Assembly: GCA_029891345.1 (NCBI GenBank)
Contig: CM057000.1
Span: 128,005,338 to 128,069,337, forward strand
Direction of reading: 5' to 3'
Origin: Dryococelus australis
Taxonomy: Eukaryota > Arthropoda > Insecta > Phasmatodea > Phasmatidae
DNA: 64,000 nt
The notes under the pieces are model-generated. The model was not told the DNA's origin, ran no database searches, and saw only the letters and a list, made by a program, of their open reading frames with translations. The position numbers were made by a program, and so were the translations under genes. Shown here one piece after another: positions 59,398 through 64,000 of this stretch. How positions within the stretch are numbered: the first letter of the stretch is position 1; each line of letters starts with the position of its first letter.

Positions 59398-59590
59398 AGA
59401 TGAGTACGGAGCAGCACCGGAGTGAAAGGGCGGGGGAATCGGGAGATCTCCGAGAAATACTCGCCGACCAGCGGCATCGTCCGGGCGCGATCCCCACATG
59501 CGAGACTCCGGGAGTGACCCGGTAGGGGATTGAGCTCGGTTCGCCTCGCTAGAGAGTCTAGCGGGCTAACCGCTCAGCCGCCGCGGCCCC
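59398..59590 (-). mobile_element. SINE1 copy g, 3'-truncated
   Basis: Minus-strand head and body ending GCCGCGGCCCC; the 3' end (low coordinate) is missing beyond GAGATGAGTACGG. Confidence 0.82.
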
Positions 59591-60159
59591 GTATAGCAGT
59601 AGGGATTAACCATGTAACGCGCCACAAAATTGTGTCGGATGACCTGCACACGTCACGTGTTACATGGCGTGCCACGCATGCCGACGCAAGACCAACTGGA
59701 AGATCGCATGGCCGTTTGCGGCGACCTGATAAGTATCGGTGGACGACCATGGACAGTTTCACAACCGGGTCATGGCAGCGGACGAAAAAAACATGCTGTT
59801 TTCTGTGCGTTCTTCAACTGAAGCGACAATCAGCCCCCTTGGAAATCGCCATCATCGTCACGACGGAAATAAATAAATAAATATAAACCGCAATAAGGCC
59901 TTACTGGGTCTTACTGCAAATATCTTTCAGCAGTGTTTACAACAGTTATTCCAACATTCGCAGGCGTACTTAGAGACAAACAATCACTATTTCGAGGAAC
60001 TTTGCGAATCTTTGGACGCCACGGCGCGTGGTACCATTTAACGAACTGATTGACTGTACACGCACACACGCACACACACACACACACGCACACGCACACG
60101 CACACACATATATATACACACAAACACGCACAGTAGTTATTACATCATTCAAATGGTTT
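59591..60159. other. Unassigned; (AAAT)n and (CA)n tracts
   Basis: 59591-59860 is mixed-composition DNA ending in an AAATAAATAAATAAAT run (59866-59882), which could be the microsatellite tail of a non-LTR element, but no coding homology supports this. A (CA)n/(CG)-interrupted tract lies at 60058-60133. Confidence 0.35.
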
Positions 60160-60560
60160 TTTTTTACAAACAGAACTGCTAGACATATAAGATTGCGAAT
60201 CACCCACCGAACTGCCGAAATGAGATGTTATAAGAACGTCAAGTCCGAGGTGTCGCTTTAAACAAGTCTGGAAGTCTGGTAGAATGAGGAGCTCCGTCAT
60301 GACGAATGTAAACTGCCAACAACGTGTAACTAAAGGATTTCCCTCCAGTTCTTCCTGTAATGTACGCTGCAAAAATTTGCTCCGTGTGGTTTCTCTTGGG
60401 ACCATCCTATTGTTGACCATATACTGGGTAAATGTAGCTTTGTCAGTAAATAACAATGTAGTAAGCACTCCAAAATTGCTAATAAACCAGTGACAATTCG
60501 TGGCTAATAACACTATATTGTATGTGATCATGTTGGACTGGCTATGAGTAAAAATGTACA
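60160..60560 (-). pseudogene. DDE transposase remnant (Tc1/mariner superfamily)
   Basis: Minus-strand remnant. LFTDKATF (first catalytic Asp near 60442-60444) matches the LFTDEATF block common in insect Tc1/mariner-superfamily transposases. After a short linker, TLQEELEGNPLVTR resembles the usual helix before the second block. HDGAPHS (Asp codon at 60296-60298, in another frame) matches the QDGAPPH block. The two aspartates are only about 48 codons apart, so part of the core is deleted, and the frame shifts before the second block. It is a different subfamily from the Tc1 copies at 14.7 and 30.3 kb. Non-functional. Confidence 0.6.
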
Positions 60561-61494
60561 AGCCCTCATCATGCTCATAATAAATCTGAATCAGTCAGAA
60601 AATATCTTTTTTTTTTTTTCAATTAGGTATGGATGTCTGGCCGACCGAACAGTTACTTTAGAACACTTATTCTTGAAATTCAGTAAAGATATACTCGTCC
60701 TTCACTTATTGAATACATGACATTTTCCACCGACGTGTTGACGAACTGTTCAACTGGTCCCTCGGTGATATAGTTTTCGGCTGCTCTGTCAATGTTCATA
60801 CGCAATACGTTAGTAAGTAAATAAAGAGATAAGAACGTAAACAACGTATCAGCGAATGACAGCCACGAAACATCCTTTCTTAACTGTGGTTTTCGTTTTC
60901 AAATATATAATTTTACAACGTGACATGAACACACAATCTTTCATTTAGTTTGTATCTAACCAACATGGCACTCGGTTTTGATGTCTACACTGCATGAAAT
61001 GCGGGGAAGTGAGTGATTTTGTGTATATACATAAACAATTCAAGCATTTTATATAAACTATCATAGTGGAACTTATTAAACTAAAAACGTAAATTAATTG
61101 CATAAAGTTTAAATAGGGGCTATGTATACTTTTGGTTGAATAATTGAATGCATATAATTTTCCCTCCTGAGGTTAAGAGTGGTTGCTTGGCTCAGATTGC
61201 AAGATGACAGTTTCGAAACACACTGTTTCCGGTAAAAATCTCTGTCAAGGTAAATTTTATATTTTCATAAATTACGTATCATTGCACAATATCAAAAGTG
61301 ACATACCAAAAAAATGATTATTTCCCATAATGCTTATGCTAAATGCAATAAAGCACTATTTAATTTACTGCCTGCAGTTGGATGTGCATTGGAACAAGTG
61401 GACTAAAGTGATTCCTTCATTACTAACCATATTTCTCTTAACAGACGTGCATTTATTTGTGACTTTGAAAAAAATACACCTAGACGTGTATACC
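60561..61494. other. AT-rich; part duplicates 57.5-57.8 kb
   Basis: 60680-60960 resembles 57540-57840 (CCTTCACTTATTGA; GACATTTTCCAC). Otherwise nothing. Confidence 0.35.
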
Positions 61495-61905
61495 CCTTCA
61501 TAATTTATCATTTGAATTTCTGTGAAACTTACTCCCCAAAAATATTTAATCTCCTCTTAGATGTCCCCTGACCAATCAGGCTACAAGATTCTTAATTTGT
61601 ACGTACCCACACTTTTTAACAGCTTTTAAATATACTAAGACTATGTCCCCCCCCCCACCCCGCCTTGTTTCTCCGACTATTTCATAACAGTCTCGACAAT
61701 GCCGGAGTACTTAATCTATGGTGTTTCTTTTGGTGTCTACCCCACCCTCCCTTATTAATATCACTAGCACTATATCTAGCACAAACTTTCCTGCAACTTA
61801 GAGTTATGTGGGCCACTCATTTAATCCTTCCTCAACATACCATTAATTGTGACATTTGTTGTGTTAGCATTACTACATAATATTTGAATATATAAATAAT
61901 TTTTT
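61495..61905 (+). repeat. Repeat R6, copy b
   Basis: Partner of 58965-59385, without the SINE1 that follows copy a. Confidence 0.75.
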
Positions 61906-62148
61906 ATGTAAATAAAAGTACACTAACTAAAATTAACACAAAATAAATTGTACTAAGGGAACATTGCACTATTAAATGAGAGCTTCGTGTCCAGTACATT
62001 TATCATTGAACTACATATTTACGTTTCTGCATATAATCCTTTGAACGTTTTTCGAAGAAACGATTTCTTCACGGAATAAACCTACAGATACACAGCACAG
62101 GTTCTATTGTTTAATTAAACGTACACTTCAATCAATGAATCTTTATTC

Positions 62149-62184
62149 CGAGGCGGCCCAACAAGCGCTTGTTGGGCCGCCTCG
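62149..62184. repeat. 36-bp perfect palindrome
   Basis: Each 18-base arm, starting CGAGGCGGCCCAAC, is followed immediately by its exact reverse complement, with no spacer. GC-rich within AT-rich DNA, 20 bp outside a MITE. Confidence 0.97.
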
Positions 62185-62203
62185 CCACCTCAACCGACGC
62201 CTT

Positions 62204-62746
62204 ATGCCCGGTTGCACTATCGTGGTTCGAAACTCGATCCGAGATCGCATATAAGATCGACACAGAAAACTGTTACACCATTCGAGTTCAGAACTGGACT
62301 GTAGATCGAGATGAAGTTCATTTCGAACCACCGAAATCGACCATCGTCGACAAATGTAGTTTGAAAATACGCCAACAGATAGAACTACGTTCGATTGTTT
62401 TCGTGGGAAATGAAAACAACATTATATGCACTTGAATATTATCGAGTAAAATTCGTAAAACAATAATTCACTTAAAACAGATAAAACATCGCACATCTAG
62501 TTCTATCTATGGTGAAAAATACGTCTACTTCCATGACGTCATATATTACGAACCAATAGGAAAATTTGTCACATACTTAATTTCGATCTCTCACTTTGGA
62601 ACCAAGATCGAAAAATCGGAGGTTCAGAATCGTGAAATTTCGTTGGTGCAATACGTCTACATTGGAACCAAGATCAAACTGGATCCTGGTTCGCAACTAG
62701 GATAATTTTGTCTCGGATCGAGGAAGATGTTGGTGCAACCGGGCAT
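62204..62746. mobile_element. MITE with ATGCCCGGTTGCAC ends
   Basis: Perfect 14-bp inverted ends (62204-62217 and 62733-62746) plus a shared subterminal CTCGATCCGAGA. The interior has many GATCGA/TCGATC motifs. 543 bp, non-coding. Superfamily not assigned. Confidence 0.75.
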
Positions 62747-62989
62747 CAGAGATGGTTGTCGCCGACACGACGGCCCCAGTGCAGGTTTCCTGAATGCCGC
62801 ATGTTCATATGCCAGTGGACTGCATCTACTTTCGTAGTGGTCTCTGTATATGTATATTCTCCTGTGAAGTTTTCGATTTGGAGTCAAAATACCCTTCTAG
62901 AACATACGTCGTCGTTTTGAAAAGTTAATCTCCGCGAGGCGGAAGTAAGTAGCCATCCGACAGAAAGAGGCTCTTCGTAGGGTAAGTAC

Positions 62990-63560
62990 CATCTTCAACG
63001 CGTCACCATGGCAACGCCAGCCCCCATGCCTTCCTCAAAGAAAGGTCGCTCGGTTTGTGTGTAGAAGAGAAGGGGAGGGGGAAGGGAGGTAGGGGGTTGC
63101 CTTGCAAGCCGCGGCTGACGGACAGCCACGCGAATGGCATCACGCTCTGCGCGAATGGCATCACGCGCGGGCTGCGGTCTCCTGGGACTCTGCTCACGCA
63201 TGCGCGCAAGCGTCTGATCTCCTCGGGGGGTGGAGGTACAACTCACGCGCGACACCTTGTTTCCTTTCCCCACCCCTGGAGACAAGGCGTAACTTTCCCC
63301 CTGCTCTACTTCACAGACACCTTCCTCCTCCTCCTCCTCCTTCTTCTGTCGCTCTTTCCCGCTCTCTTTACTTCCCCGACCATTAAAACTTTCCCGCCGC
63401 GGTCCTAGTTCCTCATGTTACGCGCCGGCGGGCAACATCGAATGGAGTTGAGGATTGGAGACTGCCTGGTGACTGGGCGGGGAAGTGGCGGGTAACAGGC
63501 TGCCATACTTGGCAGTGATTCTTCGGGAGTGTGCGAGTACAAGACGAACTAGGCTACAAT
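62990..63560. other. GC-rich, CpG-containing region
   Basis: Contains a 20-bp tandem duplication (CGAATGGCATCACGC type, about 63130-63168), a CTC/CTT run near 63321-63346 and a GGGCGGGG box near 63475. Overlapping frames on both strands reflect composition. May be a promoter-type CpG-rich segment; no gene recognised. Confidence 0.35.
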
Positions 63561-64000
63561 CGGAACGGTTTATTTTATAATCCATTCACATGTTTGACAA
63601 AGGCAGGGAGCGGATACGAATTTGAAGATGAGTAATAATCTGGATTCCCTTTATTCGTCTAGACGTCATTGTTTTCAATTATATATTCTACTGACGAACG
63701 TAACTACACATGCATAAACCTAATGCACAGGCATGTACACAAACTTGATAACCTACTGTATATAAACTTAGCGACCCGTATGTAACAAGCATACATATGC
63801 CCAGTTTCGTTTTAATTATTTGGTTTTGCAGCAAAGAATTAATTCATATTCGAAGAGAATAATATCGTGAACGTGTTTATTTCCCAAACAAATATTTCGT
63901 TGTAAGCAAAGAGCAAACTTTAATCTCCCATAAAACATTGCTGTACTCAGAAAGTAGTACTAAAATGGAACGAAACTTGGCATGGGCAAGAGTGATGATG
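63561..64000. other. AT-rich end of window
   Basis: Nothing recognised. Confidence 0.3.

Noticed and set aside
60028-60261. Frames across the CA tract as a His/Thr-rich or Cys/Val-rich protein
   Set aside because: Products of the dinucleotide repeat in different frames.
63001-63408. Plus- and minus-strand proteins in the GC-rich window end
   Set aside because: Several frames are open at once owing to composition; no homology.

Overview
The window looks like non-genic nuclear DNA from an invertebrate animal, most probably an insect or other arthropod. It is AT-rich with frequent stop codons, homopolymer runs and microsatellites. There are no operons, ribosome-binding sites or intact bacterial-type genes. 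Every protein homology I can recognise belongs to a eukaryotic mobile element, and every one is broken: Tc1/mariner transposases, a Helitron Pif1-type helicase, Gypsy-like gag and integrase pieces, and Polinton/Maverick capsid genes. The arthropod assignment is an inference from this element mix, not from a host gene. No complete host gene was found. The nearest thing is a weak first-exon candidate at 39.95-40.21 kb (TATA box, GC-rich stretch, strong GTAAGT donor).

Layout. 0-2.8 kb: one tRNA-type SINE (SINE1), then unannotated AT-rich DNA. 2.85-11.0 kb: a composite element, called X here, with related 20-odd-base inverted ends and tRNA-like segments in its arms. It encloses 1.2-1.4 kb direct repeats that may be LTRs around minus-strand gag/integrase remnants. 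11-15.5 kb: a TIR MITE, a truncated SINE1, a possible foldback element and a minus-strand Tc1-like remnant. 15.5-23 kb: mostly unannotated, with two tandem copies of a dispersed repeat (R5). 23-30 kb: SINE1 copies with clean target-site duplications (one inside R5), MITEs and a hAT-type MITE. 30.3-34.6 kb: a second Tc1 remnant split by a hAT-type MITE, then minus-strand Polinton capsid remnants. 35-43.5 kb: SINE1s, MITEs, a GC-rich island, a TTAA-bounded foldback element, and a MITE whose 3' end is triplicated. 44.4-48.7 kb: a second copy of X, holding a dead Helitron helicase, two SINE3 insertions and a MITE. 49.4-53 kb: a 79-bp tandem array and a 1.65-kb array of about 24-bp units with higher-order structure. 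53-64 kb: dispersed repeats, several MITEs, a dead DDE transposase, a 36-bp perfect palindrome and a GC-rich end.

The parts do not form a pathway. They form a nested record of insertions whose order can be read: SINE1 is younger than R5, a hAT-type MITE is younger than Tc1 copy B, and SINE3 and a TIR MITE are younger than X. The most promising undescribed item is X, present twice, with related ends, tRNA-like arms and a large unrelated insert at the same central position in both copies.
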